From: Cristatella mucedo
Lineage: Eukaryota > Bryozoa > Phylactolaemata > Cristatellidae
Assembly (NCBI GenBank): GCA_009760855.2
Contig: WPIO01000004.1
Coordinates: 5,873,501-5,937,500 of the forward strand
Length of the DNA stretch: 64,000 nucleotides
Reading direction: 5' to 3'
Shown: piece after piece, positions 47,260-59,021 of the stretch
Layout of the letters: each line of letters begins with the position of its first letter
How positions within the stretch are numbered: position 1 is the first letter of the stretch
The notes under the pieces: model-generated
Database searches by the model: none
Seen by the model: the letters and a program-made list of their open reading frames with translations, nothing else
Told to the model about the DNA's origin: nothing
Program-made: the position numbers and the translations under genes

Positions 47260-48940
47260 CAAACTATGAGTCGATTATACATGAATTACAAATATTTTAT
47301 AATTCGATTATATGTATATTGTACAATATTATGTCAATATTATAAATGCATTATGAGTAGAATATTAATAGATGTAGATTATGGATATATTATTAGTAGA
47401 CTACGAGTCAATTATAAAGGGAATTATGAGTAAACCGTGCAGTCAGTCATTCACTACGGTTACGCTCAGCCCGCAGGGTAGGACCTTCGCTTGTTTAATA
47501 TCGCTATTCTAGAATAAAATAGCTTTTTGGATTAGATGATATATGAATTATTAATACATTGTATGTGAATTATGAGAAGATAATGAGCCAGGAGTAGATC
47601 ATATATGAATTATGAGTAGATTATATTTGAGTTATGATAGGATTAAATATAAATTATGAGTAGATTAAAAGTCAATTATGAGTAGATTATAGATAGATTA
47701 TAAGTAAATTATAAATTAATTATGAGTAGATTATGATTAGATTATAGTTAGATTGTGAGTAGATTATAAGTAGATTATGAGTAGATTATATATGAATTAT
47801 GAGTAGATTATAGGTCAGTTATGTGTATGTCATAGGTAGACTATGAATATATTATAAATAAATTATGAAAATAAAAGTAGAAGTAGATTATGGGTAGATT
47901 ATAAGCGAATAAGCTATCTGCCCGAGTTGATCTCGATTTAGAGTTTCAACTTGGCGGAAGCATCTACCACCTCCCCAAAATGCTAAGTGGCTTTTTTGCA
48001 GCTCTGCCAATACTGAGTTACAGTAGTCTCGCCGAAAGATGATCAGGTAGCTTGTAAGGTCAATTGCAATTCACTTCCGTGAGTAGCCACAGATCCAGAA
48101 CACGGGTCCTATTCCCTCAATTCACTTCTTCGTTATTTGATTTGTTCGTCCATAGTAAATTATTAAATATTCTATGAGTAGATTATATATGAATTATGAG
48201 TAGATTATAAGTCAATTACGTCTAGGTTATAGGTGGATTATGAGTATGTTATAAATAAATTATGAGAATATAAGACGTAGATTATCGATAGGTTACAAGT
48301 AGATTATGAGTAAATTATAAATTAATTATAAAACGATTATGATTAAATTATAGGTATATTATAAGTAGATTATAAGTTGACTTTGTATTGATCATAGGTA
48401 GATTATAAGTAAATTATCAGTACATTATAATTAAATTATAAATGGATTATAGGTAGAGCATGATTCTATTATAGGTATATTATGATTAAATTATAGGTAG
48501 TCCATGAGTAGATTATAAGTAAATTATGTGTAGATTATAAGTAGATAATTAGTAAATTATGAATATATTATCAGTATATTATAGGTACACTATGTGTAGA
48601 TTATAAGTACATTGTAATTAGATTATCATTAGATTTACAAGTTCATTATAAATAGATTATGTGTAGATTATAAGTAGATTTTAGGTAGATATAGGTAGAT
48701 TGTAAGCAGTTTATTAAAAGTGTAGGTATTATGATTAGTATACGATATATATATAGGCATTATTATAAGTAGTATGAGTATATTATACATTAATTATGAG
48801 TATATCATAAGTAGACTAAAGATAGGTAGCTTAGTGACTAGACTATGGGTAGATTTTAAGTAGTTTACATGCATAAGTAGATTATGAGTGAATTATAAAT
48901 GAATTGTGAGTAGATCAGGGGTAGATTGTATGTAGATTTT
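47260..48940. repeat. AT-rich degenerate tandem array (about 11-bp unit)
   Basis: Hundreds of variants of GATTATGAGTA, GATTATAAGTA and AATTATGAGTA with an 11-12 bp rhythm over about 1.7 kb. It is interrupted by non-repeat DNA at about 47440-47510 and 47905-48170. The frames have no coding value. The period is close to one DNA helical turn, so the A/T phasing might favour bending. Confidence 0.9.
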
Positions 48941-48944
48941 TACA

Positions 48945-49020
48945 TTTTCAAAGTGCCTAGAAAGAGATGAAATTCACTAAGGGCGCTATACAAAGGTATT
49001 ATTATCATTATTATTAAGCT
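48945..49020 (+). mobile_element. LINE-A/SINE-1 tail, plus strand
   Basis: AAAGTGCCTAGAAAGAGATGAAATTCACTAAGGGCGCTATACAAAGGTATTATT: the shared stem-loop with a few changes and an (ATT)n tail. It sits at the end of the AT-rich array. Confidence 0.8.
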
Positions 49021-49139
49021 TGCGATTAGCATGCATGGCTAGTTTAGCGAATGATGCAGTAACCATAGGTCATCTGGCCGGTACATTGTAGTGAGTGAGA
49101 CCAGCAATCAACTCTTGAAAAAATCGGCAAGCGTTGTAC

Positions 49140-50080
49140 TGTAGCATTCTACCAGCGAGGCTAAATCGGATGGAACTGGTACTTCTAGGACATCCTGTAT
49201 GTTCTGTTTGACGAGGAGACTTCGCTCTTCAACTTCTTGGTGCTGAGGTGCAACCATCGCCATGTGCCCGTTATTTAGGCGTCCTCTCCGATGGCTGCTT
49301 GACGTTCACGAGACTCGTTCAGAAGACAGGTTTCACAGCAATTCATCACGTTCGATCCATGTCCACGATCACGGACAACTACCGCGATTGCTTGCTAAGG
49401 ATCTAACTAGCTGCCTCGTTCTGTCTAGACAAGACCAGTCTAATTCAATTTGGCCTAGGCTACCAAAAACCCACTAAGCGTCTGCAGCTGGTGGTGAGTA
49501 CGGCTGATACGTTTTCAGCTATGTGCACTCTTTGCTGAAGGAACTGCGATGGCCCACAGTTGATCATCGCATATAGAACAAAACTCTTACTGCGACCCAC
49601 AAGGCGGCTCACAATGGTCTGGCTTCTTTAACTCATGGACCGCTTCAACAGTTTCAGCCTGCTCGTGTCCCTCAAGTCTTCTCTGGAAAATTAATTGACT
49701 ACGTTCCATTCTGCCATTCGATGACGACTCGTAGGCGACTGAACCTTTTTTTGCTCTTCAGGCACTTCAGACTGTGGAATTCGCCCCCGACATTTTTAAA
49801 GCAATGGCAAAATCTCCCGCTGCCGACTTTTGCACATCATTTCCAGCCGTCCAAAGCTGCTCTTCAGCGCTATTCAATCTCTCCACTGCCCGCCTGACTC
49901 AGCCCTTTTACTACCCCTCTCTTTGCTAAGTGAGATGGAGCCTGCTGGCTAACGCTTGCCCGCCAAAAGTCGCGCAGGATTCGAGTGTGCTACAGGAAAC
50001 TCTCTAGCGAAACATACGCTCCGTCTTTGTGGCTTTGGTGGAGCCACAGGCGGAGATACATACATACATGGGCACACGGA
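49140..50080 (+). mobile_element. LINE-C copy (L2/CR1-type), plus strand
   Basis: A third, more decayed family. Visible blocks are L-V-L-L-G-H-P (as in LINE-B), an S-R-Q-D-Q-S-N-S relic of S-R-L-D-Y-C-N-S, a T-H-K-A-A-H block and F-R-H-F-R-L-W-N-S-P-P near 49760. It ends GGAGATACATACATACATGG, an (ACAT)n tail near 50060. Many frameshifts and stops. Closer to LINE-B than to LINE-A by tail and W-N-S context. Confidence 0.7.
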
Positions 50081-50197
50081 GACACTCGGAGGATACGTAC
50101 TCGGAGGAGAGGGAGGGAGTCATTGGGAATGTTTGAGGAATATTTGAGCGGGCAACTTTGATGTCAACGTTTTTTAACTTTTCGCGATTCGCATGTG

Positions 50198-50278
50198 AGT
50201 CCTAATAATAATAATAACAAACTCGATAAAGCGCCCTCAGAGAACTCAATCTCTTTCTAGGCGCTTTACATTTTCTGA
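50198..50278 (-). mobile_element. LINE-A/SINE-1 tail, minus strand
   Basis: (AAT)n then CTCGATAAAGCGCCCTCAGAGAACTCAATCTCTTTCTAGGCGCTTTACATTT. Intact stem-loop in reverse. A 110-codon minus-strand frame just to the right (50246-50578) has a weak LINE-A-like T-F-K-N stretch but is not convincing. Confidence 0.85.
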
Positions 50279-50280
50279 CT

Positions 50281-51668
50281 TGATAACGAAGGGAATATTT
50301 AATGAAGAACGAAAGAGATCCGCCTGCAAAAGGTGTGCAGTGAGATGCGCAGAATTTTTAAATGTTATGAGTCGATGATTGGGTGAGTACATTTGATCGA
50401 CAGTGTGTCCTCTACTGTGAGTCTGAATGCATGTCAGCCATGAGAGAGAATGAATTAGTAACAGTGTAAAAATCGACAAATAAAGTTCAGTTGGGTTATC
50501 GAAATGATTGTTATACGAGAAATGGATGATTTCTGCAAAATAAGATCCCAATGAGCTTGCCAATATCGGAAGTGACACAAATCGTTTAACCGTAAGGTCA
50601 CTAGATTACTGTCACCATTCGCTTCTCATTGCGTAACATTATATCTCTGGGTTGGAAGATGTCAATACAAGAGATTCCATGGACTACATTTCCTGGGTAC
50701 GGTATTACGCCGCTTATGTGCGAACGAAAACTGAATCACATGCTGCTACGCCCCAAGTCACTTGCGTAATTTATTGAATAATGTTGGCCATGAAATGGTG
50801 ATCCAAGACCTCGATTGCGATGGTGATGGAATCATTGTTTACGGGATTCCGGAACTAGTACTTCGGTAGGAGCATTCTCGAGAACCAAGAACAGACTGCA
50901 TCGCGGGTTTTGTGCGTCGCTTTCTATAGTCTTGGAGAAGTCACCAAACAAGAATCTGTCACCAGAAATTTAAAGAGTACTTTAGAAGCCGTGTGCCTAG
51001 TAAAATCATGCTGTTTATCGAGTCAGCTTTAGCTTTGTTAAAAATCCTGATTCTGAATGAAAAATTGATATTGCTTGTAAAAAAAAGAATTTTTAATGCT
51101 AATAGCACCACTAAATCATTCTAAAATCAAACTCAGTCAAATTGTCACGAAAAAAAGTACCTTTGAACTATTTTATACACCTGCTTTACTGCTGATCATA
51201 AAATAAAAGAAGTGAATACTTGGTATTTATCAGCTGTTCTACCAATTAACACAGTTAAAACTATTAATACCTTCCTAATTGACAAGTTCTACTAATGCAA
51301 ATAGCACCAGGAAATGTATTTACATTTCTTGTTGTCCTTGGGTACAGAGTATGTTTTCCTAATCCTTTTGCTAAAAGTAAACATCGAGTAGATACTGCCC
51401 CAAAAAAACTTTGCTTCTTTGGTTCAGGACAATAATAATAGAAATTCTCAACTTCTGTTGCTACGCACGCTGCGAACTCAGGTTCGCACATATAACGCAC
51501 GCTGTGTCGCTACCTAAATTCGTTAGGGTCAAGCGGACACAACACTCCAGAGTATTATCAGCAGAAATATTACACTGCTGCTGCCTTTAACGAAATTTGC
51601 AGTTTATGTTCATTCCAGAATCGGAGAAGAGTGAATAACCATAAATATCATTGACATGTAATTAAGGA
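50281..51668. other. Unassigned, AT-rich
   Basis: AT-rich sequence without recognisable genes or repeats. Confidence 0.4.
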
Positions 51669-53870
51669 ATTTCTTGCATCCGGCAGATGCATATTGCTGC
51701 GTGCGTGGATATTTCCTTAAGATAACAGCGAAAACTCACTCCGTGAAAGGTTCTGTTAGGATGCGCAAGGCGTGCAAAGCTTACTTCGGTATGCATGTCG
51801 CAGATCAAGACAAGCCACGTGAGGATCATTCCACATGGGAACACTGCAAGAGACGATATTGTGAAGGTGAGACAAACAATCGATGAAATTTCTAATCGAT
51901 GGATCTTTGCATTGTTAGATAATATGTTATCATTTTTTTAATTCATATGATTTTGATATGCCTACAAGCTGTTACAGGAGAGAAAAGAGAGCTGGCTATG
52001 AAGTTTGCTATCCCAAGAATTTAGTTGAAACCAACTGATCAGTCAAGTAACTGCTACTTCTGCATGGCGGAACCTTCAAAACGCTGACCTGACGCCCAAC
52101 TTGAAAGACCTCACCGATCTGATCAAATGAAATGCCTCGGTCTTACCAAGTCCACTACCGAGCTTCTGACATCTGGGCTTAATAAGTAGAACCTGTTGGA
52201 TGAAATTGCGATAGTGTTCGGTAAGAGGCAGTGTAACCAATTTCAACCTAACTCCTTCTATTGATGGGATGGGCTGAGCTCCTGCAACGGCGTTGCCCGT
52301 CTATTTGAAGCAAGACTGGCAGTCACCTGCAGTCATCCGAGTGAATGACACCTTTTCATAGACCGTTAATCCCTGAGGCATGATTGAAGCTGTCCTGCTG
52401 CGTGACGGTAACAAGTCTTCATTACTTTCCCTGCGGCTCGTACGTAGTGCCCCTCTTCTCTCTCACTCTCTCTATGCCTCTATGACTCTCCGAGAGGACT
52501 ACGCCTCCTGTGTCGAGCGGTGCGTCTCGAAGGACGGCGACCGTGGCAGTGAGGTCATTGGAAACTTCAACGCGGTTTCCTTCCTGCTGGGCTGCCATGG
52601 TGGTCTCGCGAAGGTTCCTCGACGTCTTTGACTATGAAACAGTCTGGACACTAAGGCGCACTGCTAAAAAAGGATTATTATCAGCTGTGGACAGCGGCTC
52701 TCCGTTGGGCCGAACAACATCGAATGGGTGCTTATGGGAAAGCCCTTGCAAGGTGCCACAAGCCACAGCTGCACATCAAGCTAAGCCTTGTCAAGTTAAG
52801 CTACTTACTTTGCGTCCAGCCACGAATAGGAAGCTTTCAAATACCTCCACCGTGTCTTCCAGCAGTTTTCTGAGGCTGCAAAGGTCTAAGCTAAAGAAGA
52901 TACCAGTATCTTCGTCAGATTACAGATAAAGGTTTTAGAGTGTGACAAATTTACCAAGATGCTGAACAGGATAGAAAACGTGGTCAGTTTTTTTGGCAGT
53001 GGTCCTTCACGGCTTTCTGTGCAAGCGAGAGTGTATAAATATGATATATAATAAATATATATAATATATAAAAAATAAATATATCTCTATCCTTGATGCT
53101 CATTGTGAAACATTTAAGGAAATTTCTCGGTTAACTGCTGAAAGAAATGAGGCTGGCTGGCGCTTTCACTTGGATATGACTTTGACTTTAAAAGTCCATA
53201 CGGAGGACAGTTAGCGGAATAAGATGGAGGACTGTGCACGGGGGGGGGCGACTTCTTCGAGAAAAAGATATGCAGTATAGCCGCAAAAATAGAACAACTA
53301 CTCATTTCTGAACCCCTTTTGAGGTGTTAGCATTTTTTCAGACTTGAGGATAAATAAATTTTAATTTGGTAGTGTTCTTTTTGGATAAATGTAAACCAAA
53401 AGACGCAAAAGAAATATCAGTCTTCTAATCTGAAACTGGTAGAATTCCAGTTAATCACTATCCTGGTGCAAATGCCAAGTTTGCGGGAACAAATGGCCAT
53501 TTTCTATACTTCTGATGCATAAGCAATTAGGAAATAACACTTATTATCTAGGGACAACAGTTGTGTTCACTTATTCTAGTCCCAGTACTTTAGCCCAACA
53601 GCTCAGTTTAGTTCAACCGCCCTAGGGTACACACATCGGCAATCACAAGGCAGAATACTGCGGAGAGCTGATGGAGACTACAGAGAAGAGCTGCAGCACA
53701 ACGAGGTGCTACAGGATGTCTGTAAAGTTTAGTAGACTTGATGCTCACCTTGAGAAAGCTAATGAAACCTTGAGGCTTTCTCAGCGGTCCAAGGCTAGCG
53801 GTTCTGAAAAGATTTCCTGGACATTGAGAGCCGCTACCAAAGACCGTATGATTAGAACATGATCGGACAT
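51669..53870 (+). pseudogene. Decayed copy of a multi-copy invertebrate ORF family (function unknown)
   Basis: The first part (51674-51866) reads A-D-A-Y-C-C-V-R-G-Y-F, K-A-Y-F-G-M-H-V-A-D-Q-D-K-P and W-E-H-C-K-R, then splices in frame (see intron) to A-M-K-F-A-I-P-R-I, a TAG, and P-T-D-Q-S-S-N-C-Y-F-C-M. Further pieces in shifting frames follow: E-A-V-L-L-R-D-G-N-K (about 52385), G-N-F-N-A-V-S-F-L-L-G (about 52558), L-H-I-K-L-S-L-V-K (about 52770) and R-M-S-V-K-F-S-R-L-D-A-H-L (about 53713). Ordered this way they match, from memory, large uncharacterised proteins present in many copies in cnidarian and spider gene sets. The paired Cys near the N-terminus suggest zinc binding. Whether the family is a transposon protein is unknown to me. 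At least three stops and several frameshifts make this copy dead. The right end is uncertain. Confidence 0.55.
51867..51977 (+). other. Intron inside the decayed ORF
   Basis: Donor GAAG|GTGAGAC and acceptor GCTGTTACAG| bound a 111-bp AT-rich segment. Removing it joins C-E-G to E-K-R-E-L-A-M-K-F-A-I-P-R-I in one frame (phase 1). This shows that the copy derives from a spliced gene and was not retroposed from mRNA. Confidence 0.5.
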
Positions 53871-54200
53871 GAATAGATTTTGGGCAATGATTCGTGAAGG
53901 GGATTCAAAGCGATGCACTTTAAAATCTCTATAAACTGATAACTTATAAGCCTTGTATGGTCATTTATCCATGACTTCAGTATAAATAGTATAAGTACAC
54001 ATTTTTTTCATTTTGACACGTTCGTCATTTTTCGTGACTAGATGTCAATTAAAAGATCTTAATGTATCCGTCTCCTCATTTCCACATTGGAAATGGGTAA
54101 ATTTAAGTTGTATTACTGTCCTTATCACGAAAGCAAATATTTTTGAGAATCATGGCCAATTTTTTACTCGCGACTTATAGGAAATTGCGTAATAGTGACG
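53871..54200. other. Unassigned
   Basis: Nothing recognised. Confidence 0.4.
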
Positions 54201-55041
54201 CACAGTCGTCCCTCGCCACTTCGCCGCTACGACTTTCGCGGCGTCACTCTATCGCCGTTTTTCAATATACGCTGTATTCAATAAACGTCGGTCGAAATAT
54301 TAAAAATGGCACAGCGCGCGCTCGGTTTCCGATTCAATTGCACATCCCTGTATTACAATTAAAATTAAAATTACTTACATATGAACTGTAGGCCTTTATA
54401 TCCGAGCACTCCCGCAAATCCTTGAGCGCGAGATACAGCCGATTGACCACTCCTTGCGTGTGGGCAAGAACTTCTTCACAAAAAATCGGGTGTGGCGAAA
54501 CCAAGCTAATCATTAGAGCGTGCTGTTCACTGATTGGCTATCCTATCTTCTTCCTATCATGGCCACTGATTGACTCAGCATCATGCAAGTTGCCCCTTGC
54601 TCTTCTTTGCTGTGCTGTACATCTGTACATATCTCCATCGCTTCATCATCGAACGAGTTGCACTATTTTCATAGGTTAATGGTTGTGTGTAAGAACCGTG
54701 TGCGTGTGTGTGTGTATTTGTGTGTGTTTGTGTGTACATAATTAAACGTACAATAATAGTAATATAATAGGATATTTTTAACTCCTAATGTGTTTTATTT
54801 TCTCTTATTTTTTCTAATATAATGGGTAATACGAGTGTAAGAGTGAGTAAACTGGTGTTATTTCGTGTCCAGGGGGCTCTAATAATTTTAAAAACCGTAT
54901 TTAGAGGGTCGTGAACAACGTTTTCTATGCTCTAACCACAAAAATACTCGATTTAAAAATAAAGAATCCTAATTCGCGAAAGTTCACTTATCGCGGTAGA
55001 GTCCGGAGCTGATTAGCCGCGACAAACAAGGGGCGACTGTG
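54201..55041. mobile_element. Non-autonomous pogo/Tigger-like DNA element
   Basis: Ends CACAGTCGTCCCTCG (54201) and, inverted at 55041, CACAGTCGCCCCTTG agree at 13 of 15 positions. Next to each are TTTCGCGG and CGCGGTAG/CGCGA words, typical of the subterminal sequence of Tigger/pogo relatives. The 841-bp body has no transposase frame and includes a (TG)n patch at 54703-54735. A flanking TA duplication is not visible. It may be a deletion derivative. Confidence 0.5.
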
Positions 55042-55169
55042 TAAGCAATTGCATCATAAGGCTTACTGATCCAGGAGCAAACAATTCCTGATACCGTACT
55101 ATTAAAGAAAACATTAATGCGTGCATAACATGTAAAACATGCCTCTCTCAAGTGTGGTATGGCTCTCGC

Positions 55170-57817
55170 TCTTTAAAATCTCCATCTTTTTGTGAGCACT
55201 GCTTTTCCATCGAATGCTCTAAGGGTCGTACTGTATAGGTCTCGTGACTGTAGGCCTAGGCCGCGGCAGGTCACATGTCTACCATTATATATGCGTAACC
55301 TATCTAGGTGCACTACAAATCGTCCGGCGGAGCGTATGCATTTCCTCCCCGCGCTGGAGAGCGGCCTCGGGTGATTCATAGCGTGGTGTGGACCTTTACC
55401 TGATTTCTTCGTGATACCTTTCGGATATTCCGCTGCTATCTTCGCTGTGACTAGTTATGAGCTGTCTCCGGATATGCTACTCAAAACAGGACCTGCTTAG
55501 CATAAGGTGCGATGTCGCCATTAGTCGATACCTACCGGCGGGCCTTCTTCGGTGGGTCAGTGAGAACCTCCCTGCGTCCTGCGTTCGCCCTATCAACCGC
55601 TCGGCTATCAAACCCACAAACCGTAAGTTTAAAGCGCTGAATAGCACTCGTTGCGGTATTAGCTCACCTGCCGTGCCTCAGCATGTTGTGAAACGTCGAC
55701 CGGCGACCGTTACTAAGGTCCGATTCAAATTTGAAGGGGCCGCGTCTGCCGGGCCGGCTACACGCCGACTTGAATGCAAGCCGCTTAGTCGGCGTCGCGC
55801 AGCTATTGAGCAGCCTCTTAAATTCCGCCAACTAAATGTCGGCTCGCTGAAAACGGGGGTTACTTATCCGCGATCAGGCTGTCCAGGAGAAGCTAGATGC
55901 ATTTCTGCTTACTGAAACTTGGATGACGCCTTGTTCCAGTAGCTTTATTTCTGAGACCACCCCACCCGGGTTCTCATTCTTGTAGTCCATGCGTTCTGAC
56001 AAGGTTGGTGGCGGGGCTGCAATTGTTGTTCGTGAATCGTTTGACTATAAGGTGTGCAGTGTTTCTCACGGGTCATCGTTTGAATCAGTTGCAGTCAGGT
56101 CCACATCAAATTCAATCAGTTGCAATCAGGTCCTCATCAAAGGCATCATCCTTTCACTGTTGTGATATACCGAGCTTCAGCTGGCTGTCTAAACTTGTTT
56201 GTAGAGGAGTTTAGGGAGTTCCTCGCTAAAATACTTGTGTGTGACAGGCCGTTACTGATTGCTGAAGACATCATTGTTCACCTTGACAACCCTAGCAACA
56301 GCCAGGTCCGCTAGTTTCTTGACTGTCTGGAGAATTTTGGTTTGGTCCAACTCGTAAATCATACCACCCACGTCGATGGCCATATCCTAGATCTCGTGAT
56401 CACTTGGGATGTCCTCCCCATTGACCTTGTAGTGTGCCCGCTGACCCTCTCGGATCATTGTTCTGTCTCGTTTACTGTTCCTGCTCCCTTGTATGTACAG
56501 GGTAATGTCGAACTTGTCAAGCGACATAACTTACAAAGCATTGACATAGAAGAATTTTGAAATATATTTGTGATGCTAGTCTTCTTGATCTGCACCCAGA
56601 CGCAACCGACAGCCTCGACACCCTCACTGATGCAGTGAACATGACACTTGGGGGTGCTCTTGACAAGCACGCTCCCGTTCATTTTATCCGTGTACAGAGT
56701 CGTGGAGATTCCTTTCAATTTACAATGACATTTCAAAAGATGCGCCGTGTTAAGCGAAGACTTGAACGTCGTTTTAAGAAATCTGGGTCTGATGCAGATT
56801 TAGTCAATTTCAAAGATTTCCTTCACGTTTTCACCCGAAAGCTTAAAAAAGCCAGGGCTTCGTTTTTCACTCGAAAACTGAAGTCCTGCTAGTCTGACCC
56901 AAAACAGATTTATAAGACGGTAAAAAATTTACTGGCTCGTGCTGAGAGATCTGACTCCCCAGATATTAAAGGCTCAGCCAAAAAAGTTTTCAGCCTTCTT
57001 TACTGAAATTTGTTTGCACATTTGTACCTCCATAAAGCCCTCTAATAGTAAAGCAATTGTGGAAACGCAACCTGTGCCCTTCCTTAAAAAGATTTCCAGA
57101 GGTTTCTGCGTGCGATGTGGCTACCTTAATAAGGTCTAGTAAAAAGAGCTCGTCTTCTGAGGACCCTATACCATCATCTCTGTGGTCTTCATTGGCAGAC
57201 CAACTTAGCCCTGCCATAACCAAGATTTTTAATGCTTCTTTGGAAAAATGGGTAATACCCAAGCCCTTCAAATCTGCAATCGTTAGACCGATACTTAAAA
57301 GCCTGGATTAGATACAGAGGTCCTTCCAAACTATCGCCCAGCTTCCCTTCTTCCTTTTTTGTCAAAGATTCTTGAAATAATTGTCGCTAAGCAGCTGGTC
57401 GAAAATGTTGAAAAGAATGAAATGTCAGAAACTTTTCAATCAGGGTTCAAGAGGCAGCACTCCACTGAAACTGCTCTCCTCCATGTTAGCAATGACATTC
57501 TATGTGGCAACTATGACGGGAATGTCATTTCCCTAGCTCTGTTAGATCTATCAGCTTCTTTCGACACCGTTTATCACGATGTCCTACTTGAACGATTGAG
57601 AACACTGATCGGTATGGCAGACGAGGCACTGGCGTGGTTTAGATCTTACTTGTCTGATCATGTTCAATCCGTGTCGTGTGGGGGTCAGGTCTCACCCTCG
57701 AGACCGGTCGCCTGTAGAGTGCCTCAAGGGTTCATCCTCGGTTCCTTGCTGTTCTCCATTTATACTCAACCTCTGGGCAAAGTGAATAAGGCTAATGGAA
57801 TAGGATATCACTTTTAT
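55170..57817 (+). mobile_element. LINE-B long copy, 5' UTR/ORF, endonuclease and RT to box C
   Basis: The longest retrotransposon copy here. An N-terminal Arg-rich frame (55457-55915) leads into the endonuclease: L-N-V-G-S-L-K (about 55833), L-L-T-E-T-W-M (about 55904), G-G-G-A-A-I-V-V-R-E, L-D-N near 56284, L-D-L-V-I-T-W-D and L-S-D-H-C-S-V-S-F (about 56449). The RT follows: K-S-A-I-V-R-P-I-L-K, L-L-P-F-L-S-K-I-L-E, S-G-F-K-R-Q-H-S-T-E-T, L-A-L-L-D-L-S-A-S-F-D (box A, about 57534) and R-V-P-Q-G-F-I-L-G-S-L-L-F (box B). It breaks at Y-H-F-Y (57817), where LINE-A is inserted. Stops and frameshifts make it inactive. L2/CR1 type, with an APE endonuclease. The true 5' end is uncertain. Confidence 0.88.
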
Positions 57818-59021
57818 GTGAGGTACCTCTGAAATATGGTGTACCTCAGGGCTCCGTGCTAGGTCAGGTTCTTTTCACGATTTATACTCTCCCCCTTGCT
57901 GATGTGATTGCCAGGCACAGTCAAGGCTTTCACTTCTATGCGGATCACACTCGGTTGTACCTTTGCTTTGATCTTTTCCAGCCATCGAGAACCTCAAACT
58001 CTCTCAACTTCCTTGCTGCATGTATGGATGACATCCACACATGGATGGTAGCAAATTTTTCTTCAACTAAGCAATGATAAAACTAACTTATTAGTCAAGG
58101 ACAAACCCAGTCTGATTCAGAAATTGGAAAGACTAAAGCTCAAAATCGGCTCTGCCAGCATATCTCCTGTTGAATCAGCTCAAAATCTAGGTGTCATATT
58201 CCAAAGTGACCTTTCGTTAGACGACCACATCAGCTCCACAATCAAGTCAGCCTTCTTTCAGATACATAAAATTGCTAAAATTTGGGCTTGTTTAGATAAG
58301 GATACCACGTCCAAGTTTGTCCATGCATTTGAGACATCCCGTCTTGACTTCTGTAACTCACTGCTTGCTGGCCTACCGGCATGTGCAATCAGGCGATTAC
58401 AGAGGGTGCAACAATCTGTAGCCAGGCCTGTCGGTCGTGAGCGTCGCAGTTGCCGTATCACATCACTTCTCACCTACCTGCACTGCCTACCAGTCAAGCA
58501 ACGGATTGACTTCAAGGTTTTGTCGCTCACTTTTAGGTCACTTCATTCTTTGGCTCCAGCCAATCTCTCAGATCTCCTCCCCACCGGACCAAGCATCGTA
58601 CCACCCGCTTTTCGGAATCCAACAGTTTACCAATACGTCGTACAAACCTCAAATCCTTTGGAGACCGTGCATTTGGCTCGTATGCTCCCACAGCCTGGAA
58701 CTCCCTCCCGACCTGCATCAGAACATCCCCTGACCTGACCACATTTAAAAATAACTTAAAAACACCTATTTAGGAAAGCATTTAGTGGGTCCTTGTGATT
58801 CGTCCTTCATGTGCTTATGCGTGCTGACACTGTGCATGCTGCCACTATTAGACCTTGTACACGTCACCCCTAACCATATTATTCATGTTGTTTATCAAAA
58901 ATGATATTACTCACCATTCGATCACGTTTCCCTTTGCAGCAATTGTAAAGCGCCTAGAAAGAGATTGAGTTTTCCGAGGGCGCTTTATCAAGTGCATTAC
59001 TATTAGTAGTAATAGTATTAT
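57818..59021 (+). mobile_element. LINE-A copy inserted into LINE-B
   Basis: Begins at E-V-P-L-K-Y-G-V-P-Q-G-S-V-L-G (RT box B), then F-H-F-Y-A-D-H-T-R-L-Y-L-C-F, where the second catalytic Asp is His. Continues through L-G-V-I-F-Q-S-D-L-S-L-D-D-H-I-S-S and the post-RT blocks to the stem-loop and an (ATT/AGT)n tail ending near 59021. Immediately after it the interrupted LINE-B sequence resumes. Confidence 0.92.

Noticed and set aside
50246-50578. 110-codon minus-strand frame as a gene
   Set aside because: Its end lies in the LINE-A tail and the T-F-K-N stretch only hints at LINE-A. Too weak to call as either a gene or an element.
52380-52631. Independent small gene of 83 codons
   Set aside because: Its E-A-V-L-L-R-D-G-N-K and F-L-L-G blocks fit the decayed ORF family of 51669-53870 and the flanks carry other parts of the same protein.
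57359-58738. A single LINE with a duplicated RT box B/C region
   Set aside because: The second box belongs to LINE-A, whose tail ends at about 59021. The first LINE (LINE-B) resumes after it, so nesting explains the duplication better.
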